NCBI GenBank assembly: GCA_963995525.1
Contig: OZ023213.1
Span: 50,188,987-50,252,986 of the forward strand
Source: Escarpia spicata
Lineage: Eukaryota > Annelida > Polychaeta > Sabellida > Siboglinidae
Reading direction: 5' to 3'
Length of the DNA: 64,000 bases
The notes below the pieces were generated by a model that was not told where the DNA came from, did not search any database, and saw only the letters and a program-made list of their open reading frames with translations. Shown one piece after another: positions 42,541-57,500 of this stretch. The position numbers and the translations under genes were made by a program. Numbering within the stretch: position 1 is the stretch's first letter; every line of letters begins with the position of its first letter.

Positions 42541-45500
42541 AGATGTATCTATATATATAATATACATGTATATATATATATAATATATGTATATTATATA
42601 TAATATATATGTATATTCTATATAATATATGGGTGTGTATATATACATATATTATTAGGCTAAAATTGGATCATTGTAATAGTGTCTCCTCTGAAGCGCC
42701 AATGTCTAGTTGCCTATTTCTACTTTTGTTTCCTTCTTTGGACAAATTGGCCTCTGATTTACCACCTGCAATACATTATTCACTTACAGTTGGAGGTCCC
42801 AAGGGGATGCAGTTGGAGGTCCCAAGGGGGTGCAGTTGGAGGTCCCAAGGGGGTGCAGGTGGAGGTCCCAAGGGGGCTGCAGTTGGAGGTCCCAAGGGGG
42901 TGCAGTTGGAGGTCTCAAGGGGGTGCAGTTGGAGGTCCCAAGGGGGTGCAGGTGGAGGTCCCAAGGAGGCTGCAGTTGGAGGTCTCAAGGGGGTGCAGTT
43001 GGAGGTCCCAAGGGGGTGCAGGTGGAGGTCCCAAGGGGGATGCAGTTGGAGGTCCCAAGGGGGATGCAGTTGGAGGTCCCAAGGGGTGCAGGTGGAGGTC
43101 CCAAGGGGCTGCAGTTGGAGGTCCCAAGGGGGTGCAGTTGGAGGTCCCAAGGGGGTGCAGTTGGAGGTCCCAAGGGGGTGCAGGTGGAGGTCCCAAGGGG
43201 GCTGCAGTTGGAGGTCCCAAGGGGGATGCAGTTGGAGGTCCCAAGGGGGCTGCAGTTGGAGGTCCCAAGGGGGTGCAGTTGGAGGTCTCAAGGGGGTGCA
43301 GTTGGAGGTCCCAAGGGGGTGCAGGTGGAGGTCCCAAGGGGGATGCAGTTGGAGGTCCCAAGGGGGTGCAGTTGGAGGTCCCAAGGGGGCTGCATTTGGA
43401 GGTCCCAAGGGGGCTGCAGTTGGAGGTCCCAAGGGGGTGCAGTTGGAGGTCTCAAGGGGGTGCAGTTGGAGGTCCCAAGGGGGTGCAGGTGGAGGTCCCA
43501 AGGGGGCTGCAGTTGGAGGTCCCAAGGGGGTGCAGGTGGAGGTCCCAAGGGGGATGCAGTTGGAGGTCCCAAGGGGAGGTGTACCGGTAGTTGTGTTTTT
43601 GGTGGCCTGAAATTCTTCGGCCTGGATTTAGAAATGCAACCGTTGGCAGGTAGACAGGTGCTTTAGAGTGCGTAACATTTGGTTTGAGTTATTTACACAC
43701 CCAGTCATCTCATTTGCGGTGCTAGAAAGGCAGGAATATTTAAAGTGTATTCTATAGCTTTGTTTTATTTTTTTCCACCTGGTGTGTGTTGTTCCATAGA
43801 CTGGTGTATGCTGGTCATTATCATTACCCTTGGTGTGTGTTGTTCCATAGACAGGTGTAAGCTGGCCATTATCATTACCCTTGGTGTGTGTTGTTCCATA
43901 GACAGGTGTAAGCTGGCCATTATCATTACCCTTGGTGTGTGTTGTTCCATAGACAGGTGTATGCTGGCCATTATCATTACCCTTGGTGTGTGTTGTTCCA
44001 TAGACAGGTGTATGCTGGTCATTATCATTACCCTTGGTGTGTGTTGTTCCATAGACAGGTGTAAGCTGGTCATTATCATTACCCTTGGTGTGTGTTGTTC
44101 CATAGACAGGTGTAAGCTGGTCATTATCATTACCCTTGGTGTGTGTTGTTCCATAGACTGGTGTATGCTGGTCATTATCATTACCCTTGGTGTGTGTTGT
44201 TCCATAGACAGGTGTAAGCTGGTCATTATCATTACCCTTGGTGTGTGTTGTTCCATAGACAGGTGTAAGCTGGCCATTATCATTACCCTTGGTGTGTGTT
44301 GTTCCATAGACAGGTGTAAGCTGGTCATTATCATTACCCTTGGTGTGTGTTGTTCCGTAGACAGGTGTAAGCTGGTCATTATCATTACCCTTGGTGTGTG
44401 TTGTTCCATAGACAGGTGTAAGCTAGTTATTATCATTACCCTTGGTGTGTGATGTTCCATAGACAGGTGTATGCTGGTCATTATCATTACCCTTGGTGTG
44501 TGTTGTTCCATAGACAGGTGTAAGGTGGTCATTATCATTACCCTTGGGGTGTGTTGTTTCATAGACAGGTGTAAGCTTGTCATTATCATTACCCTTGGTG
44601 TGTGTTGTTCCATAGACAGGTGTAAGCTGGTCATTATCATAACCCTTGGTGTGTGTTGTTCCATAGACAGGTGTAAGCTGGTCATTATCATTACCCTTGG
44701 TGAAAATGGTTAAGTGTTGTTATAATCACAATATTTTTATTAACTTGGATTGTGGTGTACTGGTTTCTGTGAGAAAACGTGGTGGTCGTGGGTGTTTTAA
44801 TTGATGAGGACTTTGTCCTGGTAGAATTTGACCCACACGTCCAGGTGTGTCCAGGTACGCACTACCTGACCCACTCAGGTGTAGGCCACACCCACACACG
44901 TCCACTCATTACAAGGTTTCCTTCATGTTGCGTCAGTTCACTCAGCTCTTTAAATGAGTACATAGCCATAGACACTGGTTTATATAATTATGTAATATAA
45001 TAGTAAATGCAGTAACAAAAATCTTCCTGGAGAAGTCTGGTTGGAGGTTGAATGGACAAGTCTGGTTGGAGGTTGAATGGACAAGTCTGGTTGGAGGTTG
45101 AATGGACAAGTCTGGTTGGAGGTTGAATGAACAAGTCTGGTTGGAGGTTGAATGAACAAGTCTGGTTGGAGGCTGAATGAACAAGTCTGGTTGGAGGCTG
45201 AATGAACATGTCTGGTTGGAGGTTGAATGAACAAGTCTGGTTGGAGGCTGAATGAACAAGTCTGGTTGGAGGTTGAATGAACAAGTCTGGTTGGAGGTTG
45301 AATGAACAAGTCTGGTTGGAGGTTGAATGGACAAGTCTGGTTGGAGGTTGAATGGACAAGTCTGGTTGGAGGTTGAATGGACAAGTCTGGTTGGAGGTTG
45401 AATGGACAAGTCTGGTTGGAGGTTGAATGAACAAGTCTGGTTGGAGGTTGAATGAACAAGTCTGGTTGGAGGCTGAATGAACATGTCTGGTTGGAGGTTG

Positions 45501-48500
45501 AATGAACAAGTCTGGTTGGAGGCTGAATGAACAAGTCTGGTTGGAGGTTGAATGAACAAGTCTGGTTGGAGGTTGAATGAACAAGTCTGGTTGGAGGCTG
45601 AATGAACATGTCTGGTTGGATGTTGAATGAACAAGTCTGGTTGGAGGCTGAATGAACAAGTCTGGTTGGAGGTTGAATGAACAAGTCTGGTTGGAGGCTG
45701 AATGAACAAGTCTGGTTGGAGGTTGAATGAACAAGTCTGGTTGGAGGCTGAATGAACAAGTCTGGTTGGAGGCTGAATGAACATGTCTGGTTGGAGGTTG
45801 AATGAACAAGTCTGGTTGGAGGCTGAATGAACAAGTCTGGTTGGAGGTTGAATGAACAAGTCTGGTTGGAGGTTGAATGAACAAGTCTGGTTGGAGGCTG
45901 AATGAACATGTCTGGTTGGATGTTGAATGAACAAGTCTGGTTGGAGGCTGAATGAACAAGTCTGGTTGGAGGTTGAATGAACAAGTCTGGTTGGAGGCTG
46001 AATGAACAAGTCTGGTTGGAGGCTGAATGAACAAGTCTGGTTGGAGGCTGAATGAACAAGTCTGGTTGGAGGCTGAATGAACAAGTCTGGTTGGAGGCTG
46101 AATGAACAAGTCTGCCAGTGTAAAGTCCTTTAAACAATGGAATACTGTGCTATATAAGAACTTACCTTTTTTAACAGTTTAACTTCAAGGCATTTTCAGA
46201 GCAATAGTCTGCTGTTAATTAAGAATGAAGATGTTACCAATAAACTAACCTGGATTTCAGATTTGCATCTGGATTAATCACAATTCAAAGACGTTTCTTG
46301 GAAGAACTGATATCAATTCTGCTGTTACAAAAAGCATATTAATATTAGTAAACAAATAATTGTCAAATTGTAATTAATTCAAATACATTTGAAGGTCAAG
46401 GTTTTAGAATAGATATAATTTATAGCATATCACGTAGTATTACAGCAAATACAGTCAGACTAAAGATATACGCAGTTTGACGTTATACCTGTAAAGGCTT
46501 CGGCAAGTGGTGGATTTATTCTGTAAAAAATTACATCTTCCATGTGTATTATCAGGTGGCTTCTATGTGTAAATATGCTGTTTTTGACCCAAAATGATAT
46601 CCCCCTGGCCGAGGGATTGCTGGCCTGTGTTGGCAGTCAAAAGGAAGCAGCCTCCTGGGTGAGTGTGGGGAGGGAGGCAGGTTGGGAGACTGGGAGGCCT
46701 GTTCTCTGCTCCACTGACCTGAGACAGGACCCAGCTTGCCAGGGACTATCTGAGGAATGCCTTAACCTGCCTAGGGGGGTCTGGGAATCCCATATTAACC
46801 CTCTACACCCCACGGGAGTATTGGTGACTAACATGCACAGGTGTGTAGATCCACCTTTGTTTATGTTGTCGGAATGACTGTGATGGGTGTAGTTAGTGCT
46901 GCGTGTTAACTAGATAACGTGTATTTAAATGAATGAATTGAGGGAAAGGTTTTAATGATTTATTTATTAGCTCTGCTGTGACATTGTCTTTGGCCGATGT
47001 TGTTTTATTGTTTACATAAACAAAGATCTGTCATTAATTAAATCATTAATACGTGTAAAAGGTGTGAACTCTGAATAAACCAACTTTTCTCAGATTTGCA
47101 AACATGAATTACATAAGTTTTGCCTATGTCGTGACTGTGATTCATACCACAAACAATACATGCATTAGACATATCATAGTTAAATTAGTCTAGAATAACA
47201 TAAAATATATTAAATTATTATTAATATTATTATTATCATTATTAAATGCATTATCACGTGGCAGATGTGCTGCATCTCACGTGAACTTCACTTACGCCAT
47301 TCCATGGCAGTAAAACTAATAAATATATAATGAAATAAAAATAACTAAAAAGTAAATTAATATTAAAATATGTTAATAAATAATAAAAGTTTTCTGTGTA
47401 AAAGTAGTGGTAATTACAAAGTTATACTATACAGGAATTTTTATTGAGTTATAATTTGTTTATATTATTTCTCGTCGGGTGTGTTTGCAGGTGCGTGGCA
47501 AGGAGGCGGGGCTCCAGACACAGGTGGAGGAGTTGAGGGAACAACTGCAGACTCGCCGAGTCTCCATGCAGGACTACATCCACAAGGTGGAGGCACTGCG
47601 GGAGGAGGTGAGGGCGTAGGCACCAGGGCGCGGATCTTCTGGGGAGTACACACATTTCCCCTCCCGGACATTTCATCCCCCGGTCTTTCCCCACTCCCAT
47701 TCATTTCTACCCAGTCATTTCCCCATTTGGACATTTCTACCGGTCATATCCATTGGTTATTTCCACCGGTCATCTCCACTGGTCATTGCCCCCTTTCATT
47801 TCCTGCTGTTTACATCATGAGAGAGATAAGAGATATAAAATATTCAAACTCAAATCAACAAACATATGGGCAATGCATTAGTGTTACATAATGAATACCG
47901 GTATATTTCTTAACTAATTCATAAATGGTAGTAAATATATATGCAGTGAAAACATGTTTTCCAAATTTTTTACACAGTTCATAGTACCATGGCTTTTCCC
48001 CCACTCTTTATATCAGGAAAAATATCTCAATGACAAATGAGACAATTGTATAACATGGAGATATAAAGTGACAGCATTGTACATGTCCTACAGTCTGGCT
48101 CTGTCAGTGTATTCATGGTACACTGCTAGTGCTGTACACCATGTACGGTACATCAGTGTATTCATGGTACACTGCTAGTGCTGTACACCATGTACGGTAC
48201 ATCAGTGTATTCATGGTACACTGCTAGTGCTGTACACCATGTACGGTACATCAATGTATTCATGGTACACCGCTAGTGCTGTACACCATGTACGGTACAT
48301 CGATGTATTCATGGTACACCGCTAGTGCTGTACACCATGTACGGTACATCGATGTATTCATGGTACACCGCTAGTGCTGTACACCATGTACGGTACATCG
48401 ATGTATTCATGGTACACTGCTAGTGCTGTACACCATATACGGTACATCGATGTATTCATGGTATACTGCTAGTGCTGTACACCATGTACAGTACATCAAT

Positions 48501-51500
48501 GTATTCATGGGTCACTGCTAGTGCTGTACACCATGTACGGTACATCGATGTATTCATGGTACACTGCTAGTGCTGTACACCATGTGCGGTACATCGATGT
48601 ACTCGTGATACACTGCTAGTGCTGTACACCATGTGTGGTACATCGATGTATTCGTGGTACACTGCTAGTGCTGTACACCATATATACGGTACATCAATGT
48701 ATTCGTGGTACACTGCTAGTGCTGTACACCATGTACGGTACATCAGTGTATTCGTGGTACACTGCTAGTGCTGTACACCATGTACGGTACATCAGTGTAT
48801 TCGTGGTACACTGCTAGTGCTGTACACCATGTACGGTACATCAGTGTATTCACGGTACACTGCCAGTGCTGTACACCATGTACGGTACAGCAGTGTATTC
48901 ACGGTACACTGCCAGTGCTGTACACCATGTACGGTACAGCAGTGTATTCACGGTACACTGCCAGTGCTGTACACCATGTACGGTACAGCAGTGTATTCAC
49001 GGTACACTGCCAGTGCTGTACACCATGTATGGTACATCACATCTTCAGTAGCTGACATACTTGGGAGGTTTCAAACCCATAGAATAAGTCACAGAGTTTG
49101 AACGAAGATACTTTCAACACATTGTAATTTATTGCAGAATGCCATGTCCATAACAGCATATCGTATAAATGGTGTCTTATCCACAGTGTGGCGCCACTGT
49201 TGTATCCACTTGAGTGCCTTTCGGAGAGAGCTTCCTGCTACCCCTTCACACACAAATACCCTTTTATGGCTGGTCTGATGTGGGAAAAAGGTTAGGGTTA
49301 GGTTGACTTTAGGTGTTTACATGCATTTCTACGTTGAGGAATAGCAGGAAGCTCTCTCGTGCATTTCTACGTTGAGGAATAGCAGAAAGCTCTCTCGTGC
49401 ATTTCCTGCTCTAGGGACACAGAATGGAGTCTCAGGAAACAGAAAACACCTCAACGTAATGATGTAAAACTGTATAACATATAGAATACACAGTATATAT
49501 TGTGTACCGCAGAGAGACATACAGTACACATCTGTACTGCATAATAGATCCCACGATACAGGGAATTGTGGAATATGTTATGTCTGAGCATGGATATTTA
49601 AGCAGGGAATTATAATTTGTGAGGAAAAACTAGTGTATCTGACACTACTTCACACAGTGCTGTGAATGTATTAGGCCTGTTTGTTGAGATGTAATGTTCT
49701 TTATAGACAGTATATAATATTATATCGGCTTGAGAAGGCACAGATGCCTCCAGTATACATAAAACAGCCGTGTTTTTCTAAACTGTAGCTTTGCTGTGTG
49801 TAAAAACAGTGCAGTATTTTATCTGCATGGATCACGTCATTACTTTCTTGCACTTGATGCCAGATGAAGTGGCCACGCGCTGTGTAGTCATGTCATCACT
49901 GAAGTGATAGGGGTAAAAAGCGCAGGGCAAACTGTCGAGTCTGGCAGAACTAAGACAGAGACAAGAGAGATTAATGATGGAGACGCACGCAGTCATCTCT
50001 CTGCCTTTGTTTCACTTATCTACAAAGCAGCACGAGTCCATTTATCTTCTCACTGTATTGTATGAATTATCCCCGCATGCTGCGCAGTTTGGTCAGGTCG
50101 CCAGGGGCGCCTTTTTTGGTTTGAGCTGTTTTTGTAATGTTCTATCAGGCTGGTGCTTTGACCTACAAATGACCTTGAACAGCTGCAAACAATGTGGCAG
50201 TTCGTTAAGAAAATAGTTTTTTTAAACTTTAAGTATTGAATGTAGCTAGTATCCACCTCCCCATGCTAATTAACTTGTTTTAATAAATTACTTAAATAGT
50301 GAAAACATTAGGTACACCATTTTATATATATATACATATATATAATCTTCTCAAAATTCAAGGAATATAGTAAAGTGTTATTGCACTTTATACTAGTAGA
50401 TCAAATCTGTTCACACTTTCACAAGTTACTTCAAGATCTAACTATCAAAGTCAGTTGTGTGAATGATTTTAACAAAGGTATGCACTCTTTTTGAACTGCC
50501 TGTGAACATTACCTATTCATACACACCAAATGTGAACGTCAATGAACATGAACCTGATTCATGATGGCCTACATCTAGGATCCACTGTGACCTGCTTCAA
50601 GGTCATTTGTGCAGCTCTGGTCAAATCTGAGGGATCTTAGTTACGAAATACGCCTAAAAGAATGTGGTTTAACAACACTAGAGACCAGGAGATTGAGAGG
50701 AGATCACATAGAAGTGTTTAAAATATTGAATGGTTATGAAAATATTGATAGAAACATTTTTTTCTCAGTTAAGAAAGATAGAAGGACCAGAGGACATGAA
50801 GCTACATTAGTAAAGGAGCAGTGTAGATTAGATATAAGAAAGTTCTCATTCTCACAAAGGACTGTAAATGAATGGAACAGATTATCTCCTGATTGTGTTG
50901 GTGCTAGTAGCGTGAATATGTTTAAAAATAAAATCGACACACACCTTAAAAAGGCGGGATACATGTAGATAAAAGGTATTGGACTCTCGATAAGCCAAAA
51001 GGCTTCCTTGTCCAACTGCCATCCAGAGTAATTTTCTGGATGGCAATCTTGTTAAATCTTGTTAAAGTGAGCCAACTGTTAGCTCGTTTTCATTCCTGCT
51101 CAGAAATGAATTCAAGTGCTTTTCAATATTATAAGTGATGTGGATGCATGAAGCAATTATGCATGTCATTCTGCGTTGAAATTATCAATTCTCCTTGCTG
51201 TCTCTCAGAAACCTAGTGACGGATCAATTCAGTGGATCGAGGGCTAAATGTCAGCTCAGCGATTGACTTTGGTCAGTTACATCTTGTAACAGATAAAGTC
51301 AGTTCTTTCGACAATTTAAATAGGATCGGGCATGGATGTTATTATAAAAATTATATTTTAGACATAATACAACTTGTTAATTAATTAAATATAATAATGT
51401 TACATGTCCAAGGACATTAACATATACTATAAGTTTACAAAATATTAGATGGATGTGAAGTATACTTTTTGAAATATCTTATTTTGAAAATGAGGAAATA

Positions 51501-54500
51501 TATTGTTTTGGCAGTTTGGCACCTGGCAAGAGACAAGCACAAAATTTAAAAATATAACTTAGGCAAATAAAAATATGAAAAAATTGAACATAAATTTGAT
51601 ATATGGACAATAAGATAAGTTTCATTAAGCTATGTCATGTTTGGTTTTTATCTGACATTTTGTGACTGGTTTTCTTTTCCTGATCATCTGGAGTCAGGGA
51701 AAATTTCAAAAATAAAACTTCTTGCACTGGAGTGGATTAGCCCTGGGGTAGGGGTTAGGCCTCTACTGCTGGAGACCGGTGGGGGAAATTGGCTGCCCCA
51801 CCTTTGCTAATATGATTATAATTTAATAATTGTTTGTGTAGTACCTCGACGAGAGTATGATTTGTTCTGCTTTATCTCCTCGATTGGTGTATGTGATTTA
51901 ATTCCTGTTGGTACAATTATTAAATGACCTTTACCAACTACATCCACTCTTGCTTAATTTGTATAGCAAACGAGCTCAGGGTTCTGCCATTGAGCATCAG
52001 CAGGGTATAAATGATTATTTTTACAAACGTAAAAATTTTATTTATGCAATGTGAAGCAAAGATGCCTATAAACGTTTTGTTCAATGATAGTCTGACAACA
52101 GTCCGGATTACGTAAACACTTACCCGGACTCAAAACGAGGCCGAGCTGGGACTTTGTGTTGCAACTCGACTGCGTAACACGTCTTTGTTTTTCAACACAA
52201 AGGAGATTAAATTCATCCCACCTTACTCCCCGCTCTACCGCCAATGTGCTAGTGTTGTATAATATGTAATCACAGTGTTATACTCTGTTTTCAATGTTAA
52301 TTTTTGTGACACGGTCCATGTACCGGTAATTTTTTGTGACGTTTTTTCCTGCTCATCTAATTTTTTTTTTATTGTACCCGAGGTTTTGCCTGAAGACTTT
52401 TTCCTCCTTATTGATGACAGAGCAGCAAGTGTACGCAGGGTTTTTAGGACGGAAAGTAAAGTAGGATTGATAAGTAGTCATTTTAGTCTTTGAAATGTTT
52501 GAGAGGCATCTTTTAAGTAGGTTTTAATGTAGTACCTACGGTGATTTCAATATAGTACTTTATACTGTGGTCCAATTTATAGATTGTACAGACTAAGTAA
52601 ATGAGGTATTGTTTGTGACCTCGACTGGCCCACATTTGTTTGTGAATATTTGCATTTATTCCTCACCACATTATTCTGGCCATGGTGGGGGGGAAATTGG
52701 CCGCCCCACCTTTGCTAATCTGATTGTCATTTAATAATTGTTTGTGTAGTACCTCGATGAGAGTATGATTTGTTCTGCTTTATCTCCTCGATTGGTGTAT
52801 GTGATTTAATTCCTGTTGGTACAATTATTAAATGACCTTTACCAATTACAACCACTCTTGTTTAATTTGTATAGCAAACGAGCTCAGGGTTCTGCCATTA
52901 AGCATCAGCAGGGTATAAAAACAAATACTACAATTATTCGCTACAAGTTATCGATACAATATTATTTATTGCGTAGATCATATTTGTTTGCAGTCAGGAA
53001 CCACAGTATGCTAAAATATCTTGCATACACGTCAAATAAAACATTAGCAACTTAATTAATGGCATGCTTAGCAAGCTGTAGCGAACTACCGAAGATGCAC
53101 TAAGCATCGATGCTCGAGGAAAATTCACAAATCTTTCACCTTTTGATTGGTTGTTTTATTTTATTGCCTACTGTTACTGTACAGGCCAGCCTGACACAAA
53201 CTATGTGTGGCACTGTAGAGAGAGATTGATGTAGCAAATATGATTTAGCTTATCTTAGATTTTCACGGGGTCTTACATGATTAAAATTTGACTTGTAAAA
53301 TCCGGTAGTCTGGTAATCATGCCTGCATTACCCTACCTTGCATACATGACCATGTACTAACCATGCCCGCATGACCCTACCTTGCATACGTATGGCCATG
53401 TACTAACCATGCCCGCATGACCCTACCTTGCATAAATGATCATTTACTAACCATGCCCGCATGACCCTACCTTGCATACGTATGGCCATGTACTAACCAT
53501 GCCTGCATGACCCTACCTTGCATACATATGACCATATACTAACCATATCCGCATGACCCTACCTTGCATACATATGACCATGTACTAATCATGCCCGCAT
53601 GACCCTACCCTTTAAAGATGCATGCAAAAATTCCTGCAGATTGGCAAGTTAACAGCCGTTCGTGTTGAACTTGATTGCCGCGTCAACATTCTAACGTCGG
53701 AGCGGAACATGCATGTTTGCAGTCTGGAGGATGCGCATGATCGCATCGTCACGCTTGAGCGACACAGGCAGGATGAACAGGAGCAGGTAATGTGAGGAGA
53801 TGGGTAGATTTGTATCATTGCAAACTCCCTAAAGTAAAGAAGGTAAATAGCACAGTATCCCGTCCTCAGGACTGCTCAAAGCACTTTTACACTTCCTGTT
53901 CACTCGACTACCATCTCGACTTCTCTGGGAAAGATTCAGTCATGCTGCAGTTAATGCGTGAAGGCCATTCATACACAAATATCCACCACTGTCTATTGCT
54001 ATGTACTCATCCATACAGCTGAGTGAACTGGAGCTATGTAGAGTGAACGAACTTGCCCAAAGTTTGACACGGCAACACATGATTTGAACCCAGGTTTTCT
54101 CAGTTGAGAGTCTGATGCTCTACCCACTGGCCTACAGCGCTCCACAAAAGTACTAGATATAATAATGTTACTACTAAAGTAATACAGGATATAAATGCTA
54201 ACCCCTGAAAATAATATATGATAATGGATATAAAAGTGGACATATTGTGCAGTGCTGACGATGTTTATTATGGACAGATTTTACTGAACTTTACAAAGTA
54301 GTATACAATACGGAACCCATATAAGATGTGTCATCAGAATAACCGGCAGAACTTCTTCGAGGGTTTAACTACAAAATATAAAAATGGAAGGTTTTACATG
54401 CTTCTCCCAGACACAGCCAGCGTGTCATTACATGCCTTGCTCACCAGTGCAGATGTGGTAGCAAGGAAACTGTCCAAACAGAAATATGTTATGTTTGTAT

Positions 54501-57500
54501 GACAGAAATTGCCCAGTAAGATTCTTCTAGAAATTATCTATTTATTGATGTTTTTAATTTGATTTATTTTAATTTTGTTTAATATAAGACACTGTTGTGA
54601 ATTGTGTATGTTATCTGATGTCATATGACTGTGGGTATAGTGTGTGATTATGATAGCCTGTTAAAATCAGATGTGGCATCAGCAAAACTTGCATGTTGTG
54701 GCCATGTACAAACCAAGCCCGCTTGACCCTACCTTGTGTGATGCATGTAGTTGTTGTAGCCTGTACTAACCATGCCCACCTGACCCTACCTTGTGTGATG
54801 CATGTAGTTGTTGTAGCCTGTACTAACCATGCCCACCTGACCCTATACTACATGCATGAACAGTGTTGTAAAGTCAGCCCACTAAGGGTTGGACACTGTA
54901 AAACTGTAAGCAATTACATTTGTAATTGTAATTCTAAATTAGATTAAGGGTGTAACTCATCCAGTGTAATAGATCCGAGTATTTTATTTGATCAAAAGAA
55001 TATTTTTATACTAGTAGGTGTGTTTGAAAATGAAAATGACATTTTGTTTGATAAATGCGTGTCCTTAGACAGGTCTTTGTACAATACAATATTATAAGCC
55101 ATAAGAATAATTCAGATTTAATGAGACATTTGCTGTATACAGTGTAGTAATTAACTACACACATCATTTATAGATTTATCTGTCAGTGACATAACATTTT
55201 TTTCCACTGTAAACAATATTTTTTTCACAGACACATAAAATAAAAAAATTGTAATCATATAATATAAACTAATTATTGTTTTGTTTTTACAAAACCAGGG
55301 TAATTGGAATTGGTAAAAAAAACGTTATATTTTGTAATTACATCATGTAACTTTTTAGTTTTTAAAAACAATAAAATTGCTTCTTTGAAATGACTCAAAC
55401 TTTGCCAGGCAGATTGTGTTTCAAATTACATTTGTTAAACGTAGATGTTAGTAGTTGGTGTTAAGTATGGCTATGGCTGCTCTGTTCACGTACTGCTGTT
55501 TCAGTATGGAATTGATCATTGGGATTGGGATTTTGATGTGGAATTGATGTAATGAATTGACTCCCAAGTCTCACGTCCTTCCAGTTGATGTATCAGGAGC
55601 GAGAGATCAACGAACTGCGAGAACAGAACCTCTGTCTTCAGGACAATGTTGGTAACCTTGCCCTTCAGTCGACCTCTGACCTCACGCTTGAAGCGGACAC
55701 TTGCAACAACTCGCTATTCCGAGAACTGCGCGTCTTCAACACGAAGTCAACGTCGACGGAATCACTCGACACTGATGTCTTCAGTCAAACATCAGTCAGT
55801 GTAAGCTTAGATGAATAAACTCGGTTTTTTCTTGATTTGTTAGACTTTTTTGTAAAATGTAATAATTTTGTGGACCTGTCTTGTAAAATGTGCTGATATG
55901 TCACAATGTCCTAGTTACAATAGTTCACTGTCGTATATACTTGAGTTTTCTGCTTTTTTTATTCAATATGCTTTCATGTGTTCTTTTCTACTTAAAATCC
56001 ACTGTCTTTTATATAGCATTACTACATTGAAACGAATGTAGAACCTTAGAAGCATAATCATTATTTCCATTCCGTGAAATTCTATTTAATTCCACAACAC
56101 AACATAACATTATACTGGTTTTTGTGCAGTTTGACTCTTTTCCTGCAGCTAAGACAGGAGCTCATGGACGTCTACCAGCAGATGAGGCAGATGATGAATG
56201 ACCTTGAAGGTGGAGAAGTGGGTCAAGGTCATGAGACATCAAATACTCCCCAGATGGAGCCACAACAGGCCCTATGCGAAGTTCAGTCAGGCAGTCTTCA
56301 GTCATTGCTACGGAAACTACATGAACAAATGGAGCACACTGTGAACATGCGTGTCAACCAGGTATAATGATAAGATATTATGATGATTGTGCTAGGTAGA
56401 ATTTCCTCATTTAGATGTAGCAAGCGGGGCTGTGTCAGATTACACAAAATCCAATCACAAACACATATTACAATTACTTTTCAGTTGAAATTTAAACTTG
56501 AAAAATGTTCAAATCAATTACGGAACAAATGTTTCCAGTTACTGATACAGATGTATTAATGGGACCAACCAAAACGTTTATTAATGACATGCACGTGTAG
56601 GATCATTCATGAAGTAGAATTTTAACATAGACGTACTTAATTTGAATGAAATTGATAACAATCATACGAACAAATTAAATTGTACTTAAGTCACAAAGTG
56701 AGGTGCAAAGATAGTTTTTGTATAATTAAATATATGTTTTTTCACATTGATGACATTGAAGCCACAAAGGCTTTCCCTGACCATAGCATTGTGTTGACAG
56801 TGACTTTGATTGATTGATCATCGATCGGTTACTTGATTGATCGATAATGTTACTTTAATCTGGCCTTATCCCTTAGAGTAACCCAGTGTTCGCGTTAACT
56901 CCGTTTTTGAGGGATATTACGTGGTGTTTCGAGGCAGGACGCGGTTTGTGAAGTTTCGCCGCGTCTCTTCGAGTTCGACACAACTCTACAGTTATCCAAA
57001 GTTGCTTCTTGGCCTTCGAACACAGACAACGGCCTGCGCAAACAACAAAATGAACAATGGTCTGAACTGGAATTATTTTAATTACATCTGACATGGATGA
57101 CAGGACACTGAGAACAGTCTAATCAATACCCTTATGCCTTCCTTACCCCTTGTCTGTCGTTGACATTGTTTATAAGCTTTAGTCAAGCACTGTGAACATC
57201 GTTTGTTGCCGCCGATACCCTGTTATCGCCTATTATCTATTTTTCAAGTCTTTCAGAATAAAGTACAATCCGTTAACATCTGCACAAATAATGTCCATCC
57301 ACACATCTACATGATATGCATGTTTTTAAAATCATGCATGTTTGCAAAATATTACAATTGGGGCACATTATAAATGAAAAAAACGATTTTTAAAAGCATA
57401 TTCTTACAAATTATCATATATGCCTCCGTCACCAAGGCTCACAAATAGTACAGTCATTAAAAATGCCTCTGTCAACCAGGGTCACAAACTTTGAAGAAAA

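Noticed and set aside
42609..43666. Plus- and minus-strand frames over the 23-25-bp G-rich array, collagen-like in look
   Set aside because: All phases and both strands are open. The units change length by one or two bases, which a real coding repeat would not tolerate.
44942..46137. Three overlapping minus-strand frames of about 370-385 codons (QPPTRLVHSASN-type)
   Set aside because: A 25-bp repeat without stops reads open in all frames. Three equally long frames argue against a gene.
51780..52918. Complete LTR retrotransposon
   Set aside because: No gag, protease, integrase or reverse transcriptase is recognisable in the 675 bp between the repeats, and no terminal TG..CA with a target duplication was found.
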